This document shows, one piece after another, positions 1-12,500 of a DNA stretch of 64,000 nucleotides. The notes under the pieces are model-generated. The model saw only the letters and a list, made by a program, of their open reading frames with translations, was not told the DNA's origin and ran no database searches. The stretch comes from Coprinopsis marcescibilis (Eukaryota > Basidiomycota > Agaricomycetes > Agaricales > Psathyrellaceae): contig ML210148.1 of NCBI GenBank assembly GCA_004369085.1, forward strand, positions 62,001-126,000, written 5' to 3'. Each line of letters opens with the position of its first letter. Within the stretch, counting starts at the first letter, position 1. The position numbers and the translations under genes were made by a program.

Positions 1-1521
1 AACCTCCATAAGAACACCCACACCATGACCAAAAATCTCAAAATTGGCATCCGGCCATTTTCCAAACCAATCCTAGATGCTCATACGCAGAGCAAGGATT
101 TCTTCCATCCACTCCTCGAGAAACGTTCTGCGAACGGGGACATTCCCGTTGAACTTCGCCAAGAGACGCTAGCAGAGTTTGAGGAAGCGCATGAGAGAGT
201 GCGACAATACCAACCCCTGCACAGCGGAAAGAGACCTGGAGACGACGTGGTGGTTATCCCGCTGGGCACGGGAAGTGCCGTTCCCGGGAGGTACCGCACA
301 GGTATGATTGTGTACTGCGTACTCTGTGTGATAGTATAGCTGACGATGCGATCTAGTCTCCTCGACGCTCATCCAGATACCCAACTATGGCAACGTTCTG
401 CTGGATGCTGGGGAGGGTACGTACTTTCAGCTGGCGCGGCATTTCGGGGAAGAAGGCGTGAAGCAGGTGTTGAGGGACATCAAGTGCTTGTATGTGAGCC
501 ATGTGCATGCAGACCATCATATGGGTGTACCCTTGCTGTTGCGCAAGCGTCTAGAGGTGAGTTTTTGGTTTCGTTTGACCCTCAGCACTAGCTGATCATA
601 CATTCCCTGCAGCTGGACCCACCGCCGTCTGATCCACTGTACCTCGTAAGCATACGGACCGTGCAGCTCTACCTTCAAGAGCGGCAGCAGCTGGAAGAGC
701 TGGGTATCAGATGCGTGGATCACCCGACTGACGCTGAGGGTGGTGTGATTCCTGTGATGAGTGAGGCGCTGCATTGGAGGTTTCCAGGGTCGTACCAGAC
801 AGAGGGCTATTGGGCTGTTATAGGCAGTGAGCCTTGGTTGGATGCGAAACGCTCTGCACGGCTTGGGAAGAATCTTTGCGACGCACTCGGGTTGAGAAGC
901 TTTAGTTCTGTGGATGTGAGACATGGGACGAGGTGCTATGGGTTGGTTATGAAGCATAAAGAAGGGTGGAGCATTGCGTATGTTTTGTCCTGTTCCTTCC
1001 TTTCCGTGCCCTGAAGGTTGATGTTTTTTCTGGACAGATTCTCGGGTGACACTGAACCCTGCGACAGCCTCGTTTATGCTGGCAAGAACGCGACGTTGCT
1101 CATTCATGAAGCGACAATGGCGGATGATCAAGCTGATTTAGCGAAGCAGAAGAAGCATAGCACCTTTGGACAGGCGATCACTATTGGGAAGAGGATGGGT
1201 GCGGAGAAGATTCTGATGACCCATTTCTCGGCGAGGCATCCCAAGGTGCCGATGTCGTTGATGGATATGGATGTTCCGCCTTCACCGACATCCCCTGGTG
1301 GTACTGCTGTCGCTGACGACAGGCGACAGAGTCAGCGCTCGCGCTCACCCCCGACTGTGGCGCTAGCGTTTGATAATGCGAGGTTGAGGATTGGGGATAT
1401 GTGGAAGATGAAGCTTTATCTACCAGCGTTTGAGCAGAATAATAGGGATACGGCTGCGATTGACGGGGAGGAGGACGAGGAGGAGGGGAGGTCTGCTATG
1501 GATCTTAATCATGGATTTTAG
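1..1521 (+). CDS. TRZ1: tRNase Z long form, C-terminal part (5' end outside window)
   Basis: Endonuclease that removes 3' trailers from pre-tRNAs, nuclear and/or mitochondrial. The frame is open at the window edge, so the N-terminal half lies upstream. Exons: <1-301, 357-556, 613-977, 1038-1521. Seen: the GTGSAVPGRYR loop and then SSTLIQIPNYGNVLLDAGEG. The histidine motif SHVHADHHMG (HxHxDH zinc site) is followed by FSGDTEPCDSL, LLIHEATM and finally MTHFSARHPK, which carries the last metal-binding histidine. These are the hallmarks of the catalytic C-terminal half of ELAC2-type tRNase Z. Introns of 55-60 nt are all GT-AG. The tail after the histidine motif is acidic and carries a short serine/arginine-rich insert. 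Family assignment is firm. The true start cannot be seen; the ATG at 25 is probably internal. Confidence 0.95.
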
Positions 1522-2848
1522 AATCTGGAACTATGTAGACGTAGATGTCTGCTGGTGCCAGAAATACGAACGTCGTTCCTGCACATTCTAATATGATGCC
1601 AGGAGGCTGGATATCTTTCAATATCACAACCATTCGCACCGCTTTAGTGCTGGCCATCTGAGCGAACTCTGCATTGGAATGTTTGGACTGGACTGACCCG
1701 GCTCCGTTGGCTATGCTTCAAGTGGACGCAGAACAGAAGAAATCGATTGTTAGAACTGTTGTAACGGCCTCATGTATGTACTGGTACCAGGTAGGCTATG
1801 TGTATGATACTCTGCCAGCTCCCGTGACATTCGGTCTAGATATATGCATGCATTCTGCGGTCGGAAGAATCAAGGCCCTAGATGTCGACGTTCTAGTCCA
1901 CAATCAGTGACAGGGATATGCACGAGTTTGGATTTAGCCACAAGCTGTGTGGTCCCATGGCGAGCTGGTGACCAGTCCAGCCCATACATGGTTGCCAGCG
2001 CCTGGGTTCCGCTCAGAGTGTTCTGATTGACCAAAGTTCCCGGTTTACACGTGTTCAACCCGTGTTTTGCAATGCCATAGGTATACCAGGTTGGTAGTGG
2101 TGGTTCAGATGACCCTTTCGACCTGTTTTGCGACTGAGTCCCTTCTGCGACCTCCCGAGACGGACAGCGAGGGCTGTCCATACCGTCGAGACTGATCGTT
2201 AACCAGAGAGAATGCGGTTCTTACTAACTTTGGAGTGGATGCCCGCAGTGCCCATGGAGTCCATGTTGCATTGTGATTCCAGTACGATATTTGTTGGTGT
2301 GGGCCACTTTCGTGTGTTCGATAGACCCGGACATACCTAGTAAATGCACACAGTGATAGTGGATTCTGTTCTTAGCTGTGCTTGCTATCCAGGCGTATTG
2401 ATGAACATTGGAGAGCATGATGGTCAAGGTGAATGGCAAAGAGCGTGGCGTGGGAGCGGTATGATTGATCGTCGGTGCCACTAGACGCCCATAAATCCTG
2501 AAACACGACCATCGCGCGCGCGCCCCGGAGATATTCATGGCAGCATCATTGGCCCGCCCGTAGACCACTTTGTCAAGTCAATGAACCAAGCTTGCTGCGG
2601 TAAAGCGCGGGCAACCCCTGGAATCATCATTACGGATTTACAGACGGGCATGACGGTGGGTGAATGGATGGCAGAGGCAGTAGCCGCAAGTTCGGCAGTG
2701 CTGGCAGTTGCAGTCACGCCTTCGCTTTGCGGTGGGCGTCGAACAGACAGGTACACTGCCAGCTGATACGACTAATTTTAGCGTATAAGGCTGCATTCTT
2801 GGCTGAAACAGCCTACCTCTCCCTCCTCCTCATCACACCTGGTCGACC
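1522..2848. other. intergenic, no recognised gene
   Basis: About 1.3 kb between the tRNase Z stop and the aspartic-protease start. All open frames are short (at most 114 codons, overlapping on both strands), show no recognisable domain and cannot be joined into a convincing spliced gene. It presumably holds the tRNase Z 3' UTR and the protease promoter. Confidence 0.6.
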
Positions 2849-4874
2849 ATGTCAGCAATCCCAGGTTCATCCTCTACAAATTCGGCGCGTATTCGGACAT
2901 CGACTGCCCTGTCCATTGCTCTTGCACTGTCGTCTGGGCTCCTGGTCGATGCTGCAGCGCTAGAATGTCGACAGCAAGTTGCCCCCGACTGGCAGATGCT
3001 CGCGCCGTCTCAAACACATCACCGAACGTCAGCGGAACCTCGACCATTCACTGTCCCACTGGAGGTGAACGACCTATGGGTAAGCCCTCTCATTGCTGCC
3101 TGCAACGCAGTTTCTGACAATCGTGTCTGTAGATGACGACGTCGATTACTCTCGGGGGCCAACGTGAGTTCGGCATTCATAGCCCCTGTAACCGATTTCG
3201 CTGACTTTTTGCGGTCAGAACAATCTCTCGCTGTGGACACTGGAGGCTCGGACGTATGGTACGCCTTTTTCAACGACTCGGTCTTGATACCCATTTTTTA
3301 ATAAATTTGATTCGTTCTAGGGCCTACAACCTCCCACAGACGATGGACTACTTTGACACACATCGTCCGTTGAGGATAGATTACATTCCAGAGGATGATT
3401 ATGAGACCGTCTCGGGAACTATTCATGGTGTCGAGGTTCAGATCGGCCAGCAGACGTTGCCTTTACAAGGTGTGTACATTCTTTCCTTTGTCAAGGACAG
3501 GATTTCTTACATCTGGGCTTTGAACAGCATTCTTGAATGTGGAAGAGAACGAATATAGCCAGGCCATGAAGACGCTCCATGTATCTGGGATGCTTGGACT
3601 CGGGTTACCAGACGCTTCGAGAATCTACGCGGAATTCAAGCAGAACGCAGGGCGACACGACGCGACAAAGGGCCAAACCTTCCTCGAATCCTACTGGACT
3701 TTGTGGCCGCAAACGCCAAAATACTTTGCCCTCGATGTCAATGACGGAAATTCGACGTTGTCCTTTGGAGAATACAGCGACGAATGGGAAGAGATTGAGA
3801 ATACGCCGCAGCTTCAAGTCGTTGAAACGCCCGGCGAAACTCGGGGGCTGTGGAATGTTGCAGCGGATGATCTGACTGTGGATGGCGAAGGAATCGACAT
3901 ACCTGTGTCTCAATATCATGTTTCAATTATCACCCGATACCGCAACACCATCGTTCCTTTGGAATTGTTCGATGCTATATACTCCAAGGTTGAAGGTGCT
4001 GTCCGATATGTGTCGCAAAGCGATTTCATCCCGAGGTACATCGTGCCTTGCGACAACAACGCTGTGGTGTCGTTCAGCTTTGGGTGAGCTTATTGTTCCT
4101 CTCCATCGTACGCTCCATCTAATTCTCGTCTCCTAGCGGCCAACAGATCCCAATTCACCCTCTTCGATCAACGGTGGTTTGGTCAGAAGGCAAACCGGCA
4201 GCACTCGAAGCGTACACTGTTTGCATCAACGGGTTAGAGCCAGATCCAGAGACATCAGATTCGAGTTATATAACACTCGGAAGTCGATTCTTGTATGATG
4301 CATTTGCACTGTACGTGTCCACACTCTCTGATCTGTTGATCATCATGCTAAAAAAAGTATATATAGCTTCAACCTCGGTGACTCGCAGGAGAGCTCTCCT
4401 TTAGGATCAGACCCGTACATTCAGCTTTTATCCAAGATTGAAAGCGTAGAAGATGCCAAGGAAGAGGCCAGCGCATACTGGACGTCAGATGATGCGCGGG
4501 CGACTCTGACAGGACCCATGGTGGAACCCTCAAAAGCCATGGAAATCATTAAAGCTCATCAGCCAAAGCCCTCTGCAAGTGGTCAAGGTGCCCGGGGTAA
4601 ATCCAAATCCGCCGGAACATCGCAGAGAACAGGAGACGGAGACCCTGGTTCTGATTCTGCCTCCGCAGTCGGGGATAGTACCCAAGTGGAGGATGATGGG
4701 TATATGAAAAAGTATGGGCCTATCGCACTTGGGTTGCTGGGTGGTAATCTGGTCGTTGGGCTGGTCCTTGTTATCTTGGGAGTTATGAGCTACGTGAAGC
4801 GTGCGCCTAAAGCTTCTGCTCGGAGCAGTAATAACGCCAAATATGTATCGATCCCGAGAATCGTTGAGCCGTAG
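2849..4874 (+). CDS. pepsin-like (A1) aspartic protease homologue with C-terminal membrane anchor; second catalytic motif disrupted
   Basis: Exons: 2849-3079, 3133-3163, 3219-3258, 3321-3469, 3528-4083, 4137-4310, 4367-4874 (562 aa). A hydrophobic stretch near residues 16-37 suggests a secretory signal. The first active-site motif is DTGGSDVW (Asp94). The A1 landmarks SGTIHGVEVQIG and SGMLGLGLPDASRI follow, then the C-lobe motifs VPCDNNAVVSFSFGGQ and YITLGSRFLYDAF. Near the C-terminus (about residues 512-533) is a single membrane span followed by a basic KRAPKAS tail, as in cell-surface yapsin-like enzymes. The second catalytic D(T/S)G expected just before NTIVPLELFDAIY is absent: the frame reads SIITRYRN there, while another frame of the same DNA reads DTATP. 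So it is either a catalytically dead homologue, a locally frameshifted gene or a sequencing error. Fold assignment is strong; activity is doubtful. Confidence 0.85.
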
Positions 4875-6630
4875 TTTGTTGCTCTGTGGCGCTAGACGTG
4901 TACGCAGTGTGTGCTGGACATAGATGGACCTGGTGTTCGGTTTTGGACTTTACATTGGACTTGAAGAACTTCAACCATTCTACAGTTGGACCCCATCTCT
5001 TGTAGAATTATACCTTGCTGTGCAAATGATATTGTACAGGTAATACTAATAATTATTCAAATCGTGCGGATGTACTGTAAGTATCATTTGTTCTATTGCT
5101 GGGCGTCGCCTACTGTTGATTCTTGAAAGTCTATCCATGGGCACCGATTAAGCGCCTTCATAGCAGGTCAATACGAGGGTTGGTAGTACAGGCAAACAAA
5201 GATTATATAAGAATGTTTGAACAGCCAGCAGTAAGTCACTTACTTGTACGTGAACCAAGGCTTTGACTGAGGCGTAACTTGTAACTCGTACAATATAGGG
5301 TGCTTATAACTGCCGTATGGAAACTTCTCTGTAAAATTCGTTTGAATGGACAAGCGTGGCCTGGTCCTGCATAGTTCTTGTACCTATCTGTGACCGAATG
5401 GGTTGCTTTGGATTGCGAGCGTATGTAGTGTGCGCTTGTACTTTTATGGCCATACGCCGAGTTGTCGTAAAAACCCGTTCTTATCCTCCAGGGTACTTGC
5501 AGAATTTGCTCTGGAATTATGCTGGGTAGTAATCAGATGTTCCGACCGGTCTTGTTGATGGCATTTAAGCGCCCGATCCCAGCTGGGGCTCGAGCGCTTG
5601 GCGCTCATTGGGTCCACACAGGTCTGCAAGAGGAAAAGGGAGACAAAGAAAAAATGGATCATCGTGGCATTATCCGATGGCTGGTTACGCTTTCTTTACC
5701 TTGAGAGACCTCGCGAATTGGGATTAATCGGCCTTCATTCATCCTTGTAACAGTATCATTGAAGCCGATGTCGCGACTCGCTGTGGACCGTTGTTTTCCA
5801 TCCAACCCCAGAGTATGTATTAATCCTCGGAGTTTCTGCGATCGACAATCCTTCATTACCGGCAGATCAGAAGGAAGGTAAGATGGGACAACAAGCACTG
5901 CGACCAAGTAGATACAACGAAAAGCCGGGAGCTTCCGGACAGCGCGTGGATGTAGAGATTTTTGTTGTTTGTAGCGACTGTTGAACGATCCGGCGTACAA
6001 GGCACCGTGGCATTTAAAAACTCTGACGTGTGTTCCCGTATTTTCAGCTTTGGTTGAAGAATAAGAGCTCTGAGCGACGATCTAATTCTGAGCTGGCGGG
6101 ATTTGTGGACTACAAAAACGAAAACTTCCGGTTGAGACAGGAGGCAACCGCGCCGTAAAGTTGCATTCTTATCACCTCATTAACAGAGAATTGAAAGTCA
6201 GTGCAGGTGCGAATATTTTGAGAACAAAAGCCTAGGGCATGGTTCTGCCTCGTACGATGAGTTTCGGACAGAAAGAATACAACCAGTGAGCTGGCCTCGA
6301 GCTGCCGCAGGCGTTTGAGCGGACGAAGAGTGTCGGGAAGGGCGGGACGGTTGCCTTATTTGGAGTGCTTTGTACACAAACAATCACGTGATGAGGACAA
6401 TAGGAGTTTGGACAGGGAAACAGTGTTCGAGTTGTACGCCGAGTTGAATGGCGGGCACAGTGCAAATGGACAACTATTGTTCGGTCCTAGGCGCTTTTGT
6501 TGTTCAATATGGATTATAAGGTCGGGTCAGTTTCCCTCAAAATCAGTATCCTTACTTGAGCTAGTCTCGTCTGGATTTCATCTCTCACATCTTATTTCAG
6601 TTCATTTTATACTTCACGATTTCTATTATC
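4875..6630. other. intergenic, no recognised gene
   Basis: About 1.75 kb. Only short overlapping frames occur (the longest is 113 codons on the minus strand at 5659-6000), none with a domain or convincing splice partners. The last 100 bp before 6631 are pyrimidine-rich, a common fungal core-promoter feature. Confidence 0.6.
6515..6520 (+). promoter_or_regulatory. TATA-like element
   Basis: TTATAA followed by a CT-rich run, about 110 bp upstream of the ATG at 6631. Its position suits a core promoter for the intronless gene. This is inference from motif and spacing only. Confidence 0.35.
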
Positions 6631-8430
6631 ATGGCTCCTACTTACGGATTTCTCTCCCAACCTCCTCCACAAAAGAGGCGCCCTACACAACCGCTTCCTT
6701 CTCCCCCACATATTGTCGAGCAACCCGTTCTTCGCCAGCGATCCTCGACGTTTTCAGCCAAAATATCTGCCTGGGCTGCGCACGTCCAGCCAGGTTCTCC
6801 AGCTCCTCTTTCTCCGTCTTCGCCCTACCCTATTCCTTCGACTTCCAACCGCCGCCGACCTTCTATGAACTTTGGTCACTCAGTTTCCGGTGTAATCATG
6901 CACAACCGGGTTGCATCAAGTCCATTCATTCTCACCAACACCCCTACGACCGCCTCGCACAAGACCTTTGATTTTACCGCCCTCGGATACAACACTCTCT
7001 TCGTCAACCTGCCAACTACACCCGCTACCCCATCCCCGTTGCTCCGCGAGAAGGAAATGAGGGAGCAGGCCCTGATCGAGGCCAAGCGCCTAGAGAAGGA
7101 GCAGGCCAAGGAGGAGAGCAAGGAACGCAAGGGGAAGGTTATGAAGAAGATCCGGTCGCTCACCAACCTCAGGTCTCGCAGTAAATCGGTCTCCAAGGAA
7201 GTTGTCCCAGTCTCCCCCAAGCCTATGCCAACTTCGCCTACCTACACCACCGCGACGGCCCCGGCTCTCTCCAGCAAAAAGTCCAAGGCAGCCCCCAAGA
7301 CCAAGAAGGCACCTTCAAAAGCTCAGTCTCAGAAGAAGAAGATCTACGGCCCCCTCGTTCGGGCTCCTCCTACCCTCCAAAACGAGCTTGCTCTCATGCA
7401 ATTCGCGGATGGCGGAAAGATGGAGGACCACATTCGTCGCGTCATGGTTGGACCTGACGGTGCGGTTGGTGATGTCTACCGCGATGGCAAGGGTGGAGTG
7501 TGGCTAGACCGCGAGGAAGAGTTGGAGTACCGAGGTCTACTTGTCGAAACCGACGGCAGCGACGAAGGTACTGCATGGGAGGAGGACAGGGCTGGCCAGC
7601 TCGTCGATAACTGGGTGCAGTTCTACCGCGACTCTCCTGTAGAGGCTGCTGGCAGATCGTCTGAGGACACTCTTGTCGCTCCTGAGCCTACCCGGGCACA
7701 AAAGGGCAAAAATGTTGTCTGCGAGCGTCGCGAGAGCGCTTTAACGCTCTCCACCGTTGACTCTGACCTCGACCCGGCATATCTCATGCAAGCCGACCAG
7801 TCGCCTGCCTACCACGACGAGCGCGTGCTCAACTTTGACCTCCGCGCCAGCTCCAACGCTGTCGAGTCCCTCAAGCAGAACAATGCCAGGTCGAAACGCA
7901 ACGGGATGCTCCTCTGCCTCCCTGCCCGACCTTTCCGCGCTGCGAAGCACCTCAGGAAGCCCGAGTTTATTGCGGATCTGCAGGCTTTCGGTGTTGTGCC
8001 CAAGTCCCCCCGTTCCCCGCTGTCGCCTATCCGGTTTGTCAACGCTTTCAACAGCGTTGCGGCTGCTGCGAAGCCGAGGGGCAAGGCAAGGAGACGTCCT
8101 GCTCCGTTGAAGATCTCGCCCGCTATGACCAAGCTCAAGCGTGTGGTCGCGGTTTCTTCGCCGGCATCTGCTGCCCCGCCGCCAATTGCATCGCTCCCTC
8201 CGCTCCCCATCATCAACGCGCACCAGCTGGTCACCGAAGGCAAGCGCGAGTTCATGCTTGATAGCTTCCAGCCGGAGGTTTCAAAGTTTGACGACGATTC
8301 CGAGTGCGATCCAACTGAGCGTCGGGAGGTTTCTGTTCCGGGGTTGAAGAAAAGGAGGGGGTCGAGGTTGGATATGAGGAATTTGTTTGGGTCTGGGAAG
8401 CGGGGTGATCAGGGTCATGGCTATTTCTAA
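6631..8430 (+). CDS. uncharacterised proline/serine/lysine-rich protein, intronless
   Basis: A single uninterrupted frame of 599 codons with strong codon bias, which stands out because almost all neighbours are intron-rich. Not recognised. The N-terminal 150 residues are Pro/Ser-rich (QPPPQKRRPTQPLPSPP). Residues about 140-170 form a charged helix rich in Glu, Lys and Arg. Then comes a basic Ser/Lys/Ala-rich stretch (about 170-245). The only segment that looks ordered is about 250-310, with HIRRVMVGPDGAVGDVYRDG and LDREEELEYRGLL, which could be a small conserved motif. The C-terminus is again basic (LKKRRGSRLDMRNLF). There is no signal peptide or membrane span. A disordered, possibly nuclear protein is likely; no function is inferred. 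The start is the first ATG after the CT-rich leader. Confidence 0.8.
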   Translation: MAPTYGFLSQPPPQKRRPTQPLPSPPHIVEQPVLRQRSSTFSAKISAWAAHVQPGSPAPLSPSSPYPIPSTSNRRRPSMNFGHSVSGVIMHNRVASSPFILTNTPTTASHKTFDFTALGYNTLFVNLPTTPATPSPLLREKEMREQALIEAKRLEKEQAKEESKERKGKVMKKIRSLTNLRSRSKSVSKEVVPVSPKPMPTSPTYTTATAPALSSKKSKAAPKTKKAPSKAQSQKKKIYGPLVRAPPTLQNELALMQFADGGKMEDHIRRVMVGPDGAVGDVYRDGKGGVWLDREEELEYRGLLVETDGSDEGTAWEEDRAGQLVDNWVQFYRDSPVEAAGRSSEDTLVAPEPTRAQKGKNVVCERRESALTLSTVDSDLDPAYLMQADQSPAYHDERVLNFDLRASSNAVESLKQNNARSKRNGMLLCLPARPFRAAKHLRKPEFIADLQAFGVVPKSPRSPLSPIRFVNAFNSVAAAAKPRGKARRRPAPLKISPAMTKLKRVVAVSSPASAAPPPIASLPPLPIINAHQLVTEGKREFMLDSFQPEVSKFDDDSECDPTERREVSVPGLKKRRGSRLDMRNLFGSGKRGDQGHGYF

Positions 8431-9587
8431 AAGCTATTGGAGGTTTTTCTATGCACCATCCTCATCTATGAAGCCGTTTCTGTCCTCGGTGTCCCCCACT
8501 CTCTCTGGTGGGGGATTACCTGCCGCTCCCTCGCCCAACTCTCAAACCGGTCTTTTTCTCAATTTATGCCGACCCTCGACGAAATCCTCAAGTACGAACT
8601 GCGACATGAAAAAGCTATCGACGCTATGACACGCGATACCCCCATCAACGCATTATACCACGTCCACCACGGTGCACTCGCTACAGATTATGCTTTTTCG
8701 ACTCAGACTGCTATGGTTATCGCTTTAACGAAATGTGGGCATGTATACGTTGACGTTTATGCCCCCTTGTCTCTCTATTCTAATGTTTCTGACTGTTTCG
8801 ATTCTCTCATCTTCATCCAACTGTTGTTGTAACACTATCTGTATCACATATAGCCAAGTCATTTACCGCATCTACTACCTAATGTATTTTTACCTGTACT
8901 GCAAACTTTGCGCATGTCGCATTTAATTAAAACTTTGTCTGTTCTCTTTATATTTCTGCGAGTGGTGATAACATTGCTCCGAGCGCCGACCGGCCGTCAC
9001 TCGGAGTGAGCCCCAAGTTGGTACCGACACTGAAGATCCGACATCCATTTTTAGGTTCTCCTACTATGTACTCGGAGTCGAGGCATATGGTTAGAAAGCC
9101 CCGTTAGACGTGCCAACATTCGACATTGAAACTGCCGGAGACGGTACAATGGAGAAAGCCGAAATGGGCGGAATACCGGAACAGCCGCGTCGCCGCACGC
9201 CAAATATTCCGGGGAACGAAGTGGCCTTGAACTTTGGATTCATAAACCAAAATAACCTCTAGCCGCCCCATTTATTGCACAGAATGCGTCCACTGGAGCT
9301 TTTCGAGTGAAATGGCGCAATGGAGGACCGGAACCACCTCACCGGGAGGCCGGTCCTTGGCTTAAAAATAGCACAGCTGCAGAACCATCTTCCTTTTTTG
9401 GCGCGGTCATAAGGGTAATCGAGGCTTGTCTTTCTACCATCCAGTGCGGGTCAAGCCAGCCTCAGGATACCACATTTCATTCTTCAAATACCCAACGTAA
9501 AGCCCCCGCACAGGACTATCTACACATGTACTGAAGCTTCACCAGCAGCCAAGTTATCAACACCGCAGATCATCTCACCTGCACCCA
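8431..9587. other. intergenic; 3' UTR and RhoGEF promoter region
   Basis: About 1.16 kb with no supported gene. At 8977-9006 there is a 7-bp inverted repeat (CTCCGAG / CTCGGAG) around a GC-rich CGACCGGCCG core. A third CTCGGAG copy lies near 9070. The longest frames (8437-8832, 131 codons) show no domain and start inside the 3' UTR of the preceding gene. Confidence 0.5.
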
Positions 9588-12500
9588 ATGGCTCACTCGA
9601 ATAGCAGCAAACGGATGTCCCCTGTCGATGAAGATCTTCAAAAGCTGTACAATGAGGTATGGGCAGGATTCTCTGACGAGGCCCAGGTGGCTTCAAAGGA
9701 GAAGTTGGCAGATAAGATCTACAATCCCTACCCCGCAGACAGCAGGCCTGCAATGAACAGCAGCTCATCATACGGATCGTCGTCGACGTCTTCAGCATAC
9801 AGCAACCAGCACTACGGTACGTGGCACAGCTAATCTTTCCGTAACCAACCAGATTGAATCACCCTTTCAGCCGGTCCTGCTCAGCCTCATTTACCCACGT
9901 CGTCAACGGTTGCAACAGCGACATCCCCGGTTTCCCCAAGTTCAACAAGACGTCGCCTTCCACCCACACCGGGAAGCTCGATATCTTCAATATCTTCCTT
10001 CAGAATGCCTGAGCCAGAGCCGTATCAAGACCCATCGCTCACCCCACGGTCCAATCCATTCGGCCTCGATAGCCAAGGACCAACTTACGGCTCTAATGAT
10101 CTTCTGAAGCGAGCCGTCACGACCAACGGTCGTCGTTTACCGCAAACACCACCTGCGACCTATGCCAATGGTTACCAAGAATCGGCACCCAGCGGATCCA
10201 GTCGCCCAACACACTCACCACAATCTGCATCTTTCGACAAACACTCCAAGCCCCTTCCCAATCCATACACCGATCCTCAATCTGCCCACATGTACTCCAG
10301 GCCACCAGGTGCATCTGCACCATACGTTCCAAAACACCAGCAGGTTGACTCTTCGTTCAATGCCTATGAGCTCGCTCAGGCTTCAGCGCCATACAATGGG
10401 TATGGTCGGGATCAGGCATACGGCCCTGCAGGGAGTGGAGGTCCAGGGGCGGGGATGCTGAGCGCCCCGTCGGACCCCTATTCTGTCTCCCGAAAATCGA
10501 GTCGCGAAACTATGAACAGCAGCACCCATCTTGCTTATTCCCCGGGTCCCCAAAAATCTTCGGCCAGGGATAATCGTAAGCTGCTTAATCACTGCGATTG
10601 CGTTCCGTACTGAAGCACCGGTGGTCATAGGTGACTTTTATCCTGACAATCAAATCTCCCATTACCCGAACGAATATGCTCCCAATCCCTTCGAAGAACA
10701 ACAACCCGCCGCGAGCTATCAACTTCATTCAACTCACCAGCAGAACTGGGACGAGCGCACGCCGTCGATGCGGGCTCAGCATATCACCGGACCTGCAGAA
10801 CTCACTCCTCCGGGACCGCCATCAACTGATAACGACCCCAATGCTTTATTCAGGCGGCCTACAGATGTTTTGCGCACGATGGCAGATTTCCAAGAGAACC
10901 GCCCACATTCTCTGGACCTTCAGGATGACATTGTCGACGACTACTGGGACGAGGAGGAGGAGGACCCAAGCAGCTTCCTCAACCTCTCGTTGTTATCTCA
11001 CATCGCTGTCCAGCTGCGGGACAAAGTCCCCCGCGCAACACATGTCAAGGGGAGCATTCCGTATGACAGGGCTTTCACAGGCAAAGACGTTGTGGTATGT
11101 GTACTTGCTTATCCCTTTCTTCTGCGGCGTTCTGATCCCAGCATTTCATTAGTCAACTATTCAAAACCTCATCCAACGAGATCTTGCCATCAATCACGGT
11201 CTTTCGACCAACGACCGACGTGTGGCCGTACAAGTCGCCCGCAGCCTTCAGAGCCAGCTCTTCTTCTACGAGGTGGAATGGGGCGGGACTGTGTTGCAAG
11301 ATGGCGTGGAGGATGTGTTCATGTTCCTCGACGATCAGGAGGGAGGGTCAGCGAGTGCTCCGGGGATGGAAGAACTGCCTACCGGTGTGATCACGATGCT
11401 CAGCCGATGCTATTCTCCTAGTTGCGGTGAGGGCGTATCGTGTTATGCTTATGGGTGTCCGAGAAAGGTGTGTGACGGGTCTTGAAACAATCTCCGATGT
11501 GCCCGTTCCTGATTTGGTATGGTAATTCACTAGGGCAATTTCGTGCTTGACGTTGTGACGAGCTCTGTCGATCCTATTGTAACCAAGCGGGATTCTTGGT
11601 CTGCATCGATCGACCCGAGCGTGCTGGCCTCTCTCCCTGAAAGCGAAATTAAACGGCAAAGGTGTGTTAATCTTAAGTTTGGAGTAATGCCCGGAAAGCC
11701 CGCCGCTGACCATACCTCCAGTATCATCCACAACCTCCTGGCCCGCGAAGAGCAATATGTGCAGGATCTCGATGTCGTCGAATCTGTCTTCATTCGGCCA
11801 CTCCGGCGATCTGGATCCACCATCATGCCGCAGGACAGCTTGGACGACTTTATCGACGAAGTGTTTAGCAATATTTTGGACCTGCGTGAGTGCAATAGGA
11901 GGCTGTTGGAGGTCATGTATGTGCGGCAAAGGGAACAAGGACCGATTGTTCAGAAGATCGGAGATGTGTTTTTGGAAGCTGCGACCGAGTTTAGGTGGGC
12001 GTATCCTGCGTACATTGGGCACTATCCTGTTTCGGAGAAGAGGCTCAAAGATGAGATGGAAAAGAACGCAGAGTTTAGGTTCTTCCTTGAGGTGAGACGA
12101 TGAACGGATTGTCCTCGACAGAACGCTGATGTTCGGTTTTAGCAATGTTCTAGGGATTCAGCGAAAGCAGGTGAAGTTCTGCGATTCGACTTGAAGCATT
12201 TCCTGGGCCGACCTTCGGAACACTTGCAAAAATACCCTGTTTTGCTTGACGCCATCCTCAAGGAGACTGCAGAAGAGAACCCGGATGCCGATTTTTTGAG
12301 AGAGGCTGTGAATTCTATCAGCAGTTTGCAGTCGATTGCGCAGCTCAGGACTTTCCAATCGTCTATGTGCAAGGGAGCACCGGGCAAGTGGGAATGGCAT
12401 GATATGGTTTCGGAGACATTCAGAAAGTCTCTGCCCAAGAAGGAGGCTAAGCGACAAAAGTGAGTGTCTGTGTTTGATGTACGCTTAATATGGGAATTTA

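Noticed and set aside
8977..9006. 7-bp inverted repeat CTCCGAG/CTCGGAG as a strong regulatory palindrome
   Set aside because: Short stem with a long loop in GC-rich DNA; a third single copy nearby suggests at most a weak binding-site cluster, not enough for a separate feature.
11348..12145. 265-codon minus-strand frame
   Set aside because: Antisense of the DEP/first DH exons of the RhoGEF; no family features.
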